A stretch of DNA of 64,000 bases from Streptomyces blattellae (GTDB lineage Bacteria > Actinomycetota > Actinomycetes > Streptomycetales > Streptomycetaceae). The position numbers and the translations under genes are program-made. The notes under the pieces are model-generated. The model did no database searches, had not been told where the DNA came from, and worked only from the letters and a program-made list of their open reading frames with translations. Every line of letters starts with the position of its first letter. Position 1 is the stretch's first letter. Below are positions 24,955 to 33,150 of the stretch, one piece after another. The DNA is taken from positions 1-64,000 of the forward strand of contig NZ_WJBG01000218.1 of NCBI RefSeq assembly GCF_009709555.1, in the 5' to 3' direction.

Positions 24955-25739
24955 GCCTCTCCGGTGTCGAAGCGGTAGCCGTCCCCGGTGTCGAAGCGGT
25001 AGCCGACGCCCCACACCGTCTGGATCAGCCTCGGGCGCCCCGGATCGTCCTCGACCTTGCTGCGCAGCCGGCGGACATGGACGGTGACGGTCGACAGGTC
25101 GCCGAAGTCCCAGCCCCACACCTCACGCATCAGGTCCTCCCGGCTGAAGACCCGGCCGGGGTGCCGGAGGAAGAACGCGAGGAGGTCGAACTCACGGACC
25201 GTGAGGGCGATCTCGGTGCCGTTCCTGGCGGCGCGGCGGGAGGCGGGGTCGACGGTGAGCCCGGCCGCGTGCACGCCGGCGGACTGCTGGGCGGCGGTGG
25301 CCCCCGCGGCGTGCGCGGAGTCGGGAGACCGGGGGAGGGCGCGACGCAGCACGGACTCGACGCGCAGGACGAGTTCGCGGGGGCTGAAGGGTTTCGTCAC
25401 ATAGTCGTCGGCGCCGACCTCCAGGCCCAGGATCCTGTCGTCCTCGTCGCCGCGCGCGGTGAGCATGATGACCGGCACGGGTCCGCGCACCCGCATCCGC
25501 CGGCACACCTCCAGGCCGTCCATGCCGGGCAGCATCAGGTCCAGCACGACGAGGTCCGGCCAGTGCGCGGCGGCCCGGGCGAGGGCGTCGGGCCCGTCCC
25601 CGGCCCGGTCGACGACGTATCCGGCGCGGTCGAGGTAGCCGGACACGACCTCCGCGACGGTCGGATCGTCATCGACGACGAGGACCCGGGCCCCGGCCCC
25701 GGCCCCGGCCCCGGCCCCGGCATGCTGCTGCTGTTCCAT
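24951..25739 (-). CDS. OmpR-family response regulator with repeat-expanded ends
   Basis: The receiver shows VLVVDDDPTV, phosphosite LVVLDLMLPGMDG and DDYVTKPFSP; the winged-helix domain has LTVREFDLLAFFLRHPGRVF and TVTVHVRRLRSKVED. Two oddities stand out. The N terminus carries an (Ala-Gly)5 run encoded by a GGCCCC hexanucleotide repeat, and the C terminus has a duplicated YRFDTG-containing octapeptide produced by a 24-bp tandem duplication. The ATG at 25739 (MEQQQHAGAG) is preferred to an in-frame ATG further upstream because conserved sequence starts soon after it. It pairs with the downstream kinase. Confidence 0.88.
   Translation of the reverse strand: MEQQQHAGAGAGAGAGARVLVVDDDPTVAEVVSGYLDRAGYVVDRAGDGPDALARAAAHWPDLVVLDLMLPGMDGLEVCRRMRVRGPVPVIMLTARGDEDDRILGLEVGADDYVTKPFSPRELVLRVESVLRRALPRSPDSAHAAGATAAQQSAGVHAAGLTVDPASRRAARNGTEIALTVREFDLLAFFLRHPGRVFSREDLMREVWGWDFGDLSTVTVHVRRLRSKVEDDPGRPRLIQTVWGVGYRFDTGDGYRFDTGEA
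24961..25008 (-). repeat. 24-bp tandem duplication at the regulator's 3' end
   Basis: Positions 24961-24984 and 24985-25008 are two head-to-tail 24-bp copies that differ only at the last bases. The second copy adds eight residues to the winged-helix domain's end, giving GYRFDTGDGYRFDTGEA. Confidence 0.85.
25689..25720 (-). repeat. GGCCCC hexanucleotide microsatellite
   Basis: Five copies of GGCCCC run in the coding sequence of the response regulator and encode alternating Ala and Gly near its N terminus. Such tracts vary in length by slippage. Confidence 0.85.
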
Positions 25740-25962
25740 GCCGTAAGCCTCGCACCACGCGCGCACGGCTCAGGCCGGCCCCCGCTGACGTCTCTGTTTC
25801 GTAAGGAACCGAGGTCCGCTCGTCGGTTCCCGGCCACCGTCCCGTCACGCAGGAGGGGAACGCTCTCCGCGTTCCCCCTTTGCTCGCCTCCTCTTGCTCG
25901 CCTCCTCATACCCGTCCGTCCCGCCACGGCGGCGGGCACGACGCGGAAGGACGACGTGCGCC

Positions 25963-26991
25963 GTGTCCCCGCTCCGGATCCCCCCTGCCGCTCTCCCTCC
26001 CGTTCCCTGTCCCGCTCCCTCTCCCGCTTCGGTCCGCGCCCCCGTACCGGCCACGACGCGTCAGCGCCGGCTGCGCTGGGCGCTGAGTCCGCTGCCGCTC
26101 CTGCTGATCGGCGGGTACGCGGCGTTCGACTGGCCCACCGTCCAGGACAGCGCCGTCCGGCTGGCCGGTGCCGACCCCTGGTGGCTGCTGGCCGCAACCG
26201 GGTTCAACATCCTGTGCTGGGTGGCCGCGTCCGTGACCCGGCAGGGCGCCCTGCCGGAACGGCTGCCGCCGGGCCCGCTGCTGGCCTCGCAGTTCGCCGC
26301 GGGCGCCGCCAACCACGTACTGCCGGCCGGCCTCGGCGCCCACGCCGTGACCCTGCGCTTTCTGCGGAACCAGGGGATACCCCTCCCCCGGGCGACGGCG
26401 TCGCTGGCGCTGTACTCGCTGGTCAAGCCGGTCACGAAGATGCTGCTGATCCTCGCGTTCCTCGCCGCCTCCCCCGGCGCGCTGCGCGTCGGCCGGCTCC
26501 TCCCGGACGCGGAGACGCTGGCCCTGGCCGGCACCGGCATCGCCTGCGCGCTCGGCGCCGCGGCCCTGCTCGTGACGGCCGTACCACCGCTGCGCCGGCC
26601 GCTGCCCGGCTGCCTGAACACCGCCCTGACCGACGCGCGGCTGCTGCACACCCGACCGGTCCGGGTGCTCCAACTGTGGGGCGGGGCCGCCGCGTTCTGG
26701 CTGCTGCAGGCCTGTGTGCTCGCCTCGGTGGGGTCCTCGCTCGGGCTGCACCTGCCCTGGGTGCATGTGATCTTCGCGTATCTCGCCGCCAGCGCCGCGG
26801 TCGGGGCCGTGCCCGCGCCCGGCGGCATCGGCCCCGTGGACGCGGCGCTGGTGTTCACCCTCGCCGTGTTCGGCGCACCCATGGTCCTGGCGACCGGCAC
26901 GGTGATCGGATTCCGCGTGATCACGGTGTGGTTGCCGTTGCTGCCGGGGGCGCTGGTGTTGTCGGGGATGGTGCGGCGGAGGATGTTGTGA
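25963..26991 (+). CDS. UPF0104 / lysylphosphatidylglycerol-synthase-type membrane protein
   Basis: The protein of about 342 residues belongs to the PF03706 family of flippase-like integral membrane proteins. After a Pro-rich N terminus it has about seven to eight hydrophobic segments and the family signatures AAGAANHVLPAGLGAHAVTLRFL and GAVPAPGGIGPVDAAL. No catalytic LPG-synthase domain is attached, so it is the membrane part only. The GTG at 25963 has GGAAGGA about ten bases upstream. Function is unknown beyond a probable role in lipid or polyprenyl-linked substrate transport. Confidence 0.8.
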   Translation: MSPLRIPPAALPPVPCPAPSPASVRAPVPATTRQRRLRWALSPLPLLLIGGYAAFDWPTVQDSAVRLAGADPWWLLAATGFNILCWVAASVTRQGALPERLPPGPLLASQFAAGAANHVLPAGLGAHAVTLRFLRNQGIPLPRATASLALYSLVKPVTKMLLILAFLAASPGALRVGRLLPDAETLALAGTGIACALGAAALLVTAVPPLRRPLPGCLNTALTDARLLHTRPVRVLQLWGGAAAFWLLQACVLASVGSSLGLHLPWVHVIFAYLAASAAVGAVPAPGGIGPVDAALVFTLAVFGAPMVLATGTVIGFRVITVWLPLLPGALVLSGMVRRRML

Positions 26992-27079
26992 GCGCCCCCG
27001 CCGCGGCGGAGCGGCACATTGACCCGGCCCCGCAGGAACGCGTCCTGCTCCAGAACGCGTCGGCCCGTGAGAACGCCGC

Positions 27080-27487
27080 TCAGTCCCCGTCGGCCGTCAA
27101 CCGCACCGCGATGCTGTTGATGCAGTACCGCTGGTCGGTGGGCGTCGGGTAGCCCTCGCCCTCGAAGACGTGGCCGAGGTGCGAGCCGCACCGGGCGCAG
27201 CGCACCTCGGTGCGGACCATGCCGTGCGAGCGGTCCGCGATGAGTTCCACCGCGTCGGTGTCCTTGGGGTCGTAGAAGGACGGCCATCCGCAGTGCGACT
27301 CGAACTTCGTGTCCGAGGTGAAGAGATCGGCGCCGCAGGCGCGGCAGGAGTAGACGCCCTTCGTCTTGGTGTCGGTGTACTCACCGGTGAAGGCGGGCTC
27401 CGTGGCGGCCTGGCGCAGCACCGCGTACTCGCTCGGGGTCAGCTCCGCGCGCCACTGCTCGTCCGGCTTTTCGACGTCGTACGACAT
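27080..27487 (-). CDS. msrB: Peptide-methionine (R)-S-oxide reductase MsrB
   Basis: MsrB reduces the R epimer of methionine sulfoxide in proteins using thioredoxin. The 135-residue protein has two structural zinc pairs, C48-C51 (CRAC) and C97-C100 (CARC), a cysteine at C66 in HCGWPSF, and the catalytic C122 in RYCINS. Length and motif order are normal. It lies just downstream of murC on the same strand with a 13-base gap and may be cotranscribed with it. Confidence 0.95.
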   Translation of the reverse strand: MSYDVEKPDEQWRAELTPSEYAVLRQAATEPAFTGEYTDTKTKGVYSCRACGADLFTSDTKFESHCGWPSFYDPKDTDAVELIADRSHGMVRTEVRCARCGSHLGHVFEGEGYPTPTDQRYCINSIAVRLTADGD

Positions 27488-27500
27488 GGGTGTCAGCCCC

Positions 27501-28886
27501 TCACTGCGACAGACGGTCCAGGATCAGCGGGCCCAGGTCGGTCACATCGCCCGCGCCCATGGTGAGAACGAGATCGCCCGCCTTCGCCATTCCCGCGATC
27601 ACCGACAGCACCTCGGCCTTGTCGTGGACCGCCGTGACATCCGCGCCCGCCGCCCGCGCGGCCTCGATGATCAGTTCGCTGGTGACACCCGGGATCGGGT
27701 CCTCACGGGCCGGGTAGACGTCGAGGACGACGGAGGCGTCGGCGAGGGAGAGGGACTGGCCCATCTCCTTGCCCAGTTCCTGGGTGCGGGAGAACAGGTG
27801 CGGCTGGAAGACCACCAGGATCCGGGCGTCACCGGCCGCCGACCGCATCGCCTCCAGGTCGGCCGTCATCTCCGTCGGGTGGTGCGCGTAGGAGTCGATG
27901 ACCTGGACGCCCGCCGCCTCGCCCTTGAGCTGCAGGCGGCGCTTGACACCGGTGTACGCGGCCAGCGCGGGCGCCAGCTCCGCGGCGGGGACGCCCAGCG
28001 CCACGCCGGCGGCGAGCGCGGCGACCGCGTTGTGGGCGTAGTGCCGGCCGGGGACGGAGACCGTGAAGGTGATCTCCGTGCCGTCCAGCAGGACCGTGAC
28101 CTCGCTCTTCAGCCCCTGCGCCCGCACCGACAGGATCCGTACGTCCGCGTCCGGCGCCTCGCCGTACGTCACCACGCGGACGCCCTCGATCCGGCCCGCC
28201 AGTTCGCGCGCGCCGTCCTGGTCCGCGGCGATCACCAGCGTGCCGCCGGGCACGATCTTGCCCGCGAAGGTCTCGAAGGACTCGTAGATCTCGTCCATCG
28301 ACGCGTAGTTGGCGTGGTGGTCGAGCTCCACGTTGAGGACGATGGCGACCTCGGGGGCGTACTTGTGGAAGCTGCGGTCGCTTTCGTCGGCCTCGGCGAC
28401 GAAGATCTCCCCGTCGCCGTGCAGGGCGTTGGAGCCGGGGGCGTCCAGGTCGCCGCCGATGGCGTACGACGGGTCCAGGCCCAGCTCGGACAGCGAGACG
28501 GCCAGCATCGACGTGGTGGTGGTCTTGCCGTGGGTGCCCGCGACCGCGATCGCACGCAGGCCCTCCATCAGGGCCGCGAGGGCGTCGGAGCGGTGCACCA
28601 CCGGGATGCCCAGCTCGGCCGCGCGGGCCAGCTCCGGGTTGTCCTCGCGGATCGCCGACGACACCACGACACAGCTGGCGTCGTCGGCGAGGTGCTCCGT
28701 GGCATGCCCGATGTGCACGGTCACACCCAGCGCGCGCAGCGCCTCGGCGGTGGCGGACTCCTTCGCGTCACTGCCCGCCACCTTCGCGCCCCGCTGCGCG
28801 AGGATCTTCGCGATCCCCGACATCCCGGCGCCACCGATGCCGATGAAGTGCGGTCGGTCCATGGCGGTAGGAAGGCCGGGTGCCAT
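27501..28886 (-). CDS. murC: UDP-N-acetylmuramate--L-alanine ligase MurC
   Basis: MurC adds L-alanine to UDP-N-acetylmuramic acid in the cytoplasm, the first peptide step of peptidoglycan synthesis. The 461-residue protein has the nucleotide-sugar loop IGIGGAGMSGIAKIL, the ATP loop GTHGKTTT, the EADESD segment, and the C-terminal domain with DSYAHHPTEM and VVFQPHLFSRT. The ATG at 28886 has GGGGAG nine bases upstream. An in-frame ATG at MDRPHF is a shorter alternative. It lies downstream of a small conserved gene on the same strand. Confidence 0.96.
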   Translation of the reverse strand: MAPGLPTAMDRPHFIGIGGAGMSGIAKILAQRGAKVAGSDAKESATAEALRALGVTVHIGHATEHLADDASCVVVSSAIREDNPELARAAELGIPVVHRSDALAALMEGLRAIAVAGTHGKTTTTSMLAVSLSELGLDPSYAIGGDLDAPGSNALHGDGEIFVAEADESDRSFHKYAPEVAIVLNVELDHHANYASMDEIYESFETFAGKIVPGGTLVIAADQDGARELAGRIEGVRVVTYGEAPDADVRILSVRAQGLKSEVTVLLDGTEITFTVSVPGRHYAHNAVAALAAGVALGVPAAELAPALAAYTGVKRRLQLKGEAAGVQVIDSYAHHPTEMTADLEAMRSAAGDARILVVFQPHLFSRTQELGKEMGQSLSLADASVVLDVYPAREDPIPGVTSELIIEAARAAGADVTAVHDKAEVLSVIAGMAKAGDLVLTMGAGDVTDLGPLILDRLSQ

Positions 28887-28930
28887 GAGTGCTTCTCCCC
28901 AAGTGATGCGACACGTATCGAGGGGTCAGC

Positions 28931-29404
28931 CTATGCCTTGCTGTGGGAGAACAGCTTCAGTACCGGCACCCCCACCTTGTGCCGGGCCCGCGAGGCCCAG
29001 TCCCGGTGGAAGAACTCCTCCACGTAGTGGGGGTCGGTCAGCACGATGACCTCGTCGGCCCCGGTCTCCTCGACCAGGGCCCTGAGCGCGTCCAGCGGGT
29101 GGTCCTCGATGAGGCGGCCCTCCGCCTGGCTGCCGGAGCCGCGCAGGGCCGTGAGGGACACCGCCAGGGCCTGCTCGCCGAGGACGGCGGCGTCCTTGCC
29201 CTCCGGGGTCTCCCGCTCGCGTGCCGCCTCGTCCAGCTCGCCGAGGGCGATGTCGTCGATGGCCCGCAGCAGACGGTCGGCCTGGTCGCCGCGCGGCTGA
29301 AGCAGGACGTGGAACGAGACCGGTTCGTCCCCGTGCAAGGTGGTGACGAACTCCACGTCGGCGGACGTCAGGGCCTTCTCGATCATCAGTACGCTTGTGA
29401 ACAC
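28931..29404 (-). CDS. Conserved actinobacterial protein of unknown function (157 aa)
   Basis: This 157-residue protein has a hydrophilic helical first half and a C-terminal alpha/beta part with DEVIVLTDPHYVEEFFHRDW, a pattern reminiscent of universal-stress-like or nucleotide-binding folds. Database entries of this type are sometimes named indole-3-glycerol phosphate synthase, but no TrpC barrel motifs are present and the protein is too short. The GTG start is at 29404 with GGAGGAGAAGG upstream. It precedes murC by 44 bases on the same strand. Confidence 0.8.
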   Translation of the reverse strand: MFTSVLMIEKALTSADVEFVTTLHGDEPVSFHVLLQPRGDQADRLLRAIDDIALGELDEAARERETPEGKDAAVLGEQALAVSLTALRGSGSQAEGRLIEDHPLDALRALVEETGADEVIVLTDPHYVEEFFHRDWASRARHKVGVPVLKLFSHSKA

Positions 29405-29534
29405 GACAGGCGTCCTTCTCCTCCGTGGGCCTTGTCCGGGCCCCTGCGGAAACCATCCTGCCCCGCGATCGCACGGGGACTGCGAGATTTAGTGTGCCCA
29501 CCGGAAGCTAAACGGAACGGCAGATTCCACCGAT

Positions 29535-29798
29535 CACCGGACGGGCATTTCCACCGCCCCCCGGACCGGCACCCCCGCCGGCCACCGGACGGGCACGTCC
29601 ACCGGCCACCGGACGGGCACCTCCACCCACCACCGGACCGACACTCCCACGCACCACCGGACGGGCACCTCCACCCACCACCGGACCGACACTCCCACGC
29701 ACCACCGGACGGGCACCTCCACCCACCACCGGACCGACACTCCCACGCACCACCGGACGGGCACCTCCACCCACCACCGGACGGGCACCTCCACCCAC
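29535..29798. repeat. 24-bp minisatellite with 48-bp higher-order pattern
   Basis: Eleven head-to-tail 24-bp units run from 29535 to 29798, most beginning CACCGGACGGGCACCTCC. In the middle (29607-29774) two unit types, one with CACCGGACGGG and one with CACCGGACCGACAC, alternate to give a 48-bp period. The first three units are more diverged. Because 24 is a multiple of three, several frames stay open through the array, but none has a credible start and ribosome site. It occupies the space between the 157-residue gene and the RibD-like gene. Confidence 0.93.
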
Positions 29799-29840
29799 CA
29801 CCAGCCCGGTCGCTTTCCGGCGTTTCCCGGTCCGTCGGCA

Positions 29841-30614
29841 TCAAGCTCGCCGGTACCTGCCGAAGAGGAACCCGTCCTCCTCCAGCAGGGACTCCAGGGC
29901 GAGGCGCCGCGGCACCGCGACCGCCGGCCCGCCCGCGATGCGCTGCGCGTCCCCCGCGGTGAGCATCGGGGAGACGGTCAGACACAGTTCGTCGAGCACC
30001 TCGGCGGCCACCAGCTGGCCCAGCAGCCGCGGACCGCCCTCGGTCAGCAGCCGGGTGTGTCCGAGGTCGGCGAGAGCCCGTACGGCGCGGGCCGGGTCGA
30101 CTCCGACCCCGTCACCGCCGATCACCACCTGCGCACCCGCCTTCTCCGCGGCCGCGATCCGGTCGGGGGCCGCGGCGGCGCCCGTCAGGATCAGCGTCGG
30201 CACCGTGGCCGAGGTGAACAGCGGCAGCGTGAAGTCCAGGTTCATGCTCGCGGTGACCACCGCGATCGCCGGCGCGGGCGCCTGTCCGGCCTCCGTACGC
30301 CGCCGGGCGAACTCCTCACGCGCGCGTGCCGGACGATAACCCTCCTGGCGTACCGTTTCCGCGCCGACCACGACCACATCCGCCAGCGCCCGCAGCGTCC
30401 CGAAGATCCGCATGTCGGCCGCACTGGAAATGGGCTGCGAGCGGCCACCGTGCTGGGCGGCCCCGTCGAGCGTGCCCACCATGTTGGCCCGCAGCCACGG
30501 CTCCCGCCCACCGGGACCGGCCTCGGGATAGGCGTAGGCGTCGGCCAGCTCGTCGAGGCTCCATTCACGGCCGTCCGGGGCTGTTTCGCAGGTCACAGGG
30601 AACAGACGTCGCAT
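29841..30614 (-). CDS. RibD C-terminal-like / pyrimidine reductase family protein
   Basis: This 257-residue protein has the dihydrofolate-reductase-like fold of the RibD C-terminal domain. It shows WLRANMVGTLDGAAQHGGRS near the N terminus, ADVVVVGAETVRQEGYRP, and the NADPH-binding LLTEGGPRLLGQLVAAEVLDEL. The deaminase domain of full RibD is absent. Family members reduce a pyrimidine or pterin intermediate with NADPH; the true substrate is unknown here. The ATG at 30614 is preceded by sequence without a strong ribosome site. Confidence 0.85.
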   Translation of the reverse strand: MRRLFPVTCETAPDGREWSLDELADAYAYPEAGPGGREPWLRANMVGTLDGAAQHGGRSQPISSAADMRIFGTLRALADVVVVGAETVRQEGYRPARAREEFARRRTEAGQAPAPAIAVVTASMNLDFTLPLFTSATVPTLILTGAAAAPDRIAAAEKAGAQVVIGGDGVGVDPARAVRALADLGHTRLLTEGGPRLLGQLVAAEVLDELCLTVSPMLTAGDAQRIAGGPAVAVPRRLALESLLEEDGFLFGRYRRA

Positions 30615-30789
30615 GTCATGCAGTCTGGCACGCCGCCGAGCGGGTCCGACGAGGTCGGGCACGGTTCGACCGCGCCCCGAAGCGGCGCGGGGTGTCGATC
30701 GGCGGCTACCGCCGCGCGGGCGCGACCAGCCACAACAGACCCGCGGACGAAGAACCGGCCTTGCCGCGAAGCGCCTAAGGTAGGGAACC

Positions 30790-31905
30790 GTGCCTACCTC
30801 CACCGCCGCCTCCGGAACCGGTCCGATAGCCGACGGGTCCCCCGTGTCCCTGTGCGCCCGCGAGCCGCACGTCCCCGCGGACCGGCTGGTCGCCGAGATG
30901 GTGCCGCCGCCGCGCTTCGACTCGGTCCGCTTCAGCACGTACATCCCGGACCCGAACCAGCCCAGCCAGACCGAGGCCGTCCGGGTGCTGGAGGCCTTCG
31001 CGGGCGGGCTGGGCGGCGCCCCCGCGTCCGCCACCGCCAAGCGCGGCTTCTTCGGCCTCGGCAAGCCGAAGGCGGCGAAGGCGGCGAAGACCCCGGCCGG
31101 CCCACGCGGCGTCTACCTCGACGGCGGCTACGGCGTCGGCAAGACCCACCTGCTCGCCTCCCTCTGGCACGCCACCCCGGCCGAGCCCGCGCTCAAGGCG
31201 TTCGGCACCTTCGTGGAGCTGACGAACCTGGTCGGCGCCCTCGGCTTCCAGAAGACCGTCCAGACCCTGTCCGGGCACCGCCTGCTGTGCATCGACGAGT
31301 TCGAGCTGGACGACCCCGGTGACACCGTCCTGGTCTCGACGCTGCTCGGCAAGCTGGTCGACGCGGGCGTCGCGCTCGCCGCCACCTCGAACACGCTGCC
31401 GGGCAAGCTCGGCGAGGGCCGGTTCGCGGCGGCCGACTTCCTGCGCGAGATCCAGGGCCTGTCCGCGCACTTCCGCCCCCTGCGCATCGACGGCGAGGAC
31501 TACCGTCACCGCGGGCTGCCCGAGGCGCCGGCGCCGTTCTCCCGCGAGCAGGTCACCAAGTCCGCGTACGCCACGCCGGGCGCCTCGCTCGACGACTTCC
31601 CGCATCTGCTGGAGCATCTCGCCCGGGTCCACCCCAGCCGGTACGGCGCGCTGACCGACGGAATCAGGGCGGTGTGCCTGACCGACGTCCAGCCGATCCC
31701 GGACCAGTCGACCGCGCTGCGGCTCGTCGTCCTCGCGGACCGGCTGTACGACCGCGAGGTGCCCGTCCTGGCCTCGGGGCTCCCCTTCGACCAGCTGTTC
31801 AGCGAGGAGATGCTGAAGGGCGGCTACCGCAAGAAGTACTTCCGGGCGATCTCCCGGCTCACCGCGCTCGCGCGGGACGCCAAGGGTCTCGTCGAGATCG
31901 CCTAG
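30790..31905 (+). CDS. zapE: ZapE/AFG1-like cell-division ATPase
   Basis: The 371-residue protein is an AFG1-like P-loop ATPase. It has FSTYIPDPNQPSQTEAV near the start, Walker A GGYGVGKTHLL near residue 117, Walker B LLCIDEFELDD, and the arginine-rich end GGYRKKYFRAISRLTALA. In E. coli ZapE acts on the FtsZ ring; in actinobacteria the role is inferred. An insert with Lys/Ala (KPKAAKAAKT) precedes the Walker A motif. The GTG start lies eight bases after a TAAGGT box, suggesting a leaderless or very short leader. Confidence 0.9.
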   Translation: MPTSTAASGTGPIADGSPVSLCAREPHVPADRLVAEMVPPPRFDSVRFSTYIPDPNQPSQTEAVRVLEAFAGGLGGAPASATAKRGFFGLGKPKAAKAAKTPAGPRGVYLDGGYGVGKTHLLASLWHATPAEPALKAFGTFVELTNLVGALGFQKTVQTLSGHRLLCIDEFELDDPGDTVLVSTLLGKLVDAGVALAATSNTLPGKLGEGRFAAADFLREIQGLSAHFRPLRIDGEDYRHRGLPEAPAPFSREQVTKSAYATPGASLDDFPHLLEHLARVHPSRYGALTDGIRAVCLTDVQPIPDQSTALRLVVLADRLYDREVPVLASGLPFDQLFSEEMLKGGYRKKYFRAISRLTALARDAKGLVEIA

Positions 31906-31985
31906 CCGGACAACTCCCCCAGGTCAAGAGGTATTTCACGCCAAGAGGCCACGACTTTCAGGCTCTCTTCAGCCGGAAACGTTAA

Positions 31986-32017
31986 GTTAACCCTGCAAAC
32001 AACTTTGCAGGGTTAAC
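31986..32017. terminator. Perfect 14-bp inverted repeat after zapE
   Basis: GTTAACCCTGCAAA at 31986-31999 and its exact inverse at 32004-32017 are separated by four bases. It may terminate zapE transcription. Its AT content is unusual for the genome and it lies just before the promoter region of the next gene, so a regulator site is also possible. Confidence 0.55.
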
Positions 32018-32087
32018 GTGTTTCTTGACCAGTCATTGACCAAGTGTTGGTGTGCGCATAGTTCATGAACTGCCTGGAGGGGGGCGC

Positions 32088-32483
32088 ATGTTCCGAGGTA
32101 CGACGGCCCGGACCCTGGTGTCGGCCCTCGCCGCCGCCCTGCTCGTCCTGCAGTTCTTCGCTCCCTCCACATTATTCGCATACGCGCACACGGTCGGTCA
32201 CGTCGAGGCCAAGGCCCAGCCCGGATCCAAGCTGTCACCCAAGGCGCTGCACAACGGAGCCATCGCGTTCCGTGACGTGAGTTGCTCCGGGGATCCGACC
32301 GGTCCCCGGCGCACCCAGGAGCAGAACCGGTCCTGCGCCGCCTGGGCCGGGTCGCAGGAGCACCCTTTCGTGGCCCCGTCCACGAGAGCCGCGCGCCTGA
32401 CGGTGCCGAGCGCCGCGCAGCGTCGCACGGCGAGATCCTCGACAACCCACTCTCCGGCGGCACTTCAGGTCTTCCGCTGCTGA
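32088..32483 (+). CDS. Small exported hypothetical protein (131 aa)
   Basis: The protein has an N-terminal signal-like segment (TLVSALAAALLVLQFFAPST) and no other recognised domain. The mature part is hydrophilic, with two cysteines (VSCSGDP and RSCAAW) and a basic, Ser/Thr/Ala-rich C-terminal half. The ATG is preceded by GGAGGGGGG, a very strong ribosome site. It lies 88 bases before the carbonic anhydrase gene and could be expressed with it. No function can be given. Confidence 0.7.
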   Translation: MFRGTTARTLVSALAAALLVLQFFAPSTLFAYAHTVGHVEAKAQPGSKLSPKALHNGAIAFRDVSCSGDPTGPRRTQEQNRSCAAWAGSQEHPFVAPSTRAARLTVPSAAQRRTARSSTTHSPAALQVFRC

Positions 32484-32571
32484 GAGAGAGCAGAGCAGCC
32501 CCCACAACCCCCCACCACTCTGTCTTGCACGTCCGACGCGCCTTTGGTGCGCCAGGAGGAGTCACCACATC

Positions 32572-33150
32572 ATGCAGCCCCTCATCGACAACGCCCGTAC
32601 GTTCGGACAGCGCCCTGAGGAGTTCGCCAAACTCGCCGAAGGCCAGTCCCCCGAGGTCCTGTTCATCACCTGTTCCGACTCCCGGGTCGTACCGGCCCTG
32701 ATCACGGGTGCCCGCCCCGGCCAGCTCTTCGAGCTGCGCACCGCGGGCAACATCGTCCCGCCGTACGCCTCCGAGCACCCCACCAGCGAGGCGGCCACCA
32801 TCGAGTACGCCGCGGAAGTGCTCGGCGTCCGCGACATAGTCGTCTGCGGCCACTCCCACTGCGGAGCGGTCGGCGCACTGGTGCGCGGTGACGATCTGGA
32901 CGCCGTACCAGCCGTCCGCGACTGGCTCGCCTCCGCGACACCACGTCCGCGGGGAGCGGCCGGCGATCCGACCGTGGCCGAGGGGGTGCAGAGCCATGTC
33001 CTGGCGCAGTTGCTGCGGCTGCGCTCCTACCCCTGCATCGCACAGAAGCTCGCCCAGGGCCAACTCGCCCTGCACGCCTGGTACTACGAGGTACACACCG
33101 GCGCCGTACTGGCGCACAGCCCGCAGACCGACACCTTCAAGGCCCTGTGA
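32572..33150 (+). CDS. Beta-class carbonic anhydrase
   Basis: The enzyme interconverts CO2 and bicarbonate. The 192-residue protein has the beta-class zinc site: C34, D36 and R38 in CSDSR, then H94 and C97 in GHSHCGA. Length is normal for the class. The ATG has AGGAGGAG nearby. Its stop overlaps the start of the SulP transporter gene, so the two are translationally coupled, which supports a joint role in bicarbonate supply. Confidence 0.95.
   Translation: MQPLIDNARTFGQRPEEFAKLAEGQSPEVLFITCSDSRVVPALITGARPGQLFELRTAGNIVPPYASEHPTSEAATIEYAAEVLGVRDIVVCGHSHCGAVGALVRGDDLDAVPAVRDWLASATPRPRGAAGDPTVAEGVQSHVLAQLLRLRSYPCIAQKLAQGQLALHAWYYEVHTGAVLAHSPQTDTFKAL

Noticed and set aside
28931-29404. Indole-3-glycerol phosphate synthase
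   Set aside because: Names of this kind circulate for similar sequences, but the protein is too short and has none of the TrpC barrel motifs.
29535-29798. CRISPR array
   Set aside because: The units abut directly with no unique spacers between them, and no cas genes are present.
29508-29801. Minus- and plus-strand frames through the 24-bp minisatellite
   Set aside because: The array is open in several frames only because the unit is 24 bp long. No frame has a start with a ribosome site or any non-repeat domain.
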